Source: Bacillota bacterium
GTDB taxonomy: Bacteria; Bacillota; UBA4882; UBA8346
Length of the DNA stretch: 64,000 bases
NCBI GenBank assembly: GCA_029974635.1
Contig: JARKQY010000014.1
Span: forward strand, 62,001 to 126,000
Direction: 5' to 3'
This document shows, one piece after another, positions 63,122-64,000 of the stretch. Both the position numbers and the translations under genes were made by a program. Every line of letters starts with the position of its first letter. Position 1 is the first letter of the stretch. The notes beneath the pieces were generated by a model. The model did not search any database. It was not told the origin of the DNA and saw only the letters and a program-made list of their open reading frames with translations.

Positions 63122-64000
63122 AGATTCAACCGCCGCCTGGGCCGGACGTCAAAACACGGCCTTGCTTACAGATTTATACGAATTAACCATGTTATACGGC
63201 TTTTGGAAATATCACAAGCACGAACAAAATGCTTGTTTTGAGTATTTCTTTCGTTCGCTTCCCTTACATATCGGTTTTGCCCTATTTGCAGGACTTGAAC
63301 AACTGTTGGATTATATTAAAAACTTTTCTTTTAATGAAAGCGATCTCGAATATCTCGGCAAACAAGGTTTTGAACCGGCTTTTATCGAGTATTTAAGCCG
63401 GTTTCGTTTGAATATCAATCTATGGTCCGTACCGGAAGGCACAGTTGTTTTTCCCAATGAACCGGTAATCCGGGTGGAAGGTCCTTTAGGTGCGCTTCAA
63501 CTGCTGGAGACTTTTTTACTAAATGCTTTGAACTACCCGACCCTAGTTGCAACCAAAGCCGCCCGGGTTTGCTACGCCGCCGAAGGCGACCCGGTAATGG
63601 AGTTCGGACTGCGCCGCTCCCAAGGTCCCGATGGTGGATTGAGCGGAGCTCGCGCCGCGATTATCGGCGGTTGCACTGGAACATCCAATGTCCTGGCCGG
63701 TAAACTTTTTGGCGCCCCTATCTCCGGAACCCACGCTCACAGCTGGGTAATGAGTTTTGATAATGAAACCGAAGCCTTCAGGGCTTTTGCCAAAGCCTTT
63801 CCCCATAATATTACACTGCTGGTTGATACTTATGATCCTTTACAAAGCGGGATTCCTAATGCCATTCAAGTCTTTACCGAATTACGCTCAGCTGGGCTTC
63901 CAGTGCGGGGCGCCATCCGGCTTGATTCGGGAGACCTTGCCAAGCTTTCCAAGGAGGCATATCGAATGTTCCAGGAGGCCGGTTTTGAGGATCCGGTGAT
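63114..64000 (+). CDS. pncB: Nicotinate phosphoribosyltransferase, 3' end beyond the window
   Basis: 295 codons are visible from ATG 63114, open to the window edge. Family motifs: LLTDLYELTMLYGFWK, FEYFFRSLP, VPEGTVVFPNEPVIRVEGP, EFGLRRSQGPDGGLSGARAA split here as EFGLRRSQGPDG, GTSNVLAG, GTHAHSWVMSF, LLVDTYDP and RLDSGDLAKLS. It makes nicotinate mononucleotide from nicotinate and PRPP, the step after PncA. The start lies inside the last codons of pncA, so translation is coupled. Confidence 0.96.
   Translation, partial: MCKDSTAAWAGRQNTALLTDLYELTMLYGFWKYHKHEQNACFEYFFRSLPLHIGFALFAGLEQLLDYIKNFSFNESDLEYLGKQGFEPAFIEYLSRFRLNINLWSVPEGTVVFPNEPVIRVEGPLGALQLLETFLLNALNYPTLVATKAARVCYAAEGDPVMEFGLRRSQGPDGGLSGARAAIIGGCTGTSNVLAGKLFGAPISGTHAHSWVMSFDNETEAFRAFAKAFPHNITLLVDTYDPLQSGIPNAIQVFTELRSAGLPVRGAIRLDSGDLAKLSKEAYRMFQEAGFEDPV

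Overview
The window looks like a chromosomal segment of an anaerobic, endospore-forming Bacillota (Clostridia-like or a related deep branch). Evidence for this is the dipicolinate synthase pair (dpaA/dpaB), a YlmC/YmxH-type sporulation protein, fermentative genes (ptb-buk, adhE with the NADH sensor Rex), the DapL route to lysine and meso-DAP, consensus TTGACA/TAAAAT promoters and strong GGAGG ribosome sites. Species cannot be named from sequence alone. No rRNA, tRNA, CRISPR array, prophage or insertion sequence was recognised.

Layout. 1-5.0 kb: end of a response regulator, then dapL, dapF, lysA and a TrmB-type regulator, all on the minus strand. 5.2-12.9 kb: a beta-glucan utilisation locus: LacI repressor, lichenase-type GH16, two sugar ABC permeases, a large glycoside phosphorylase and a laminarinase-type GH16. 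Divergent promoters each carry a LacI-like palindrome at the start site; no sugar-binding protein is present. 13.0-30.0 kb: mixed housekeeping and accessory genes (NatAB-like ABC exporter, M32 carboxypeptidase, HAD phosphatase, archaeal-type IMP cyclohydrolase, Fic, CPBP protease, threonine aldolase, nitroreductase, ABC exporter, GH43, UV endonuclease, a DegT-type protein). 30.3-35.6 kb: dapB-dpaA-dpaB-aspartokinase-dapA behind a clear lysine riboswitch, with ylmC upstream. 36-49 kb: CBS protein, glycolipid glycosyltransferase, patatin, butyrate branch (ptb-buk), MCP, diguanylate cyclase, hemerythrin, menG, adhE and rex.

49.4-62.1 kb is the most unusual part: four paralogous proteins of about 815-830 residues, all on the minus strand. 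Each fuses a LacI/GalR-type sugar-binding domain (no HTH, signal peptide or membrane segment) to a GAF-like region and a phytochrome-type histidine kinase. They are interleaved with two stand-alone Rcp1-like receivers and end in a receiver-PAS-HD-GYP protein. Two of the four kinases have lost the phospho-acceptor histidine (Leu and Gln instead) but keep the ATP-binding boxes. This suggests a cytosolic sugar-sensing phosphorelay with active and degenerate subunits and a c-di-GMP output. The window ends with pncA and a truncated pncB (NAD salvage).

Other oddities: a DapF with Ser at both catalytic Cys positions; a DegT-family protein with Glu at the PLP-lysine position; a roughly 90-100 bp intergenic element present twice with compensating terminal arms; several families of palindromic intergenic repeats, one of which appears to extend the 3' end of menG.
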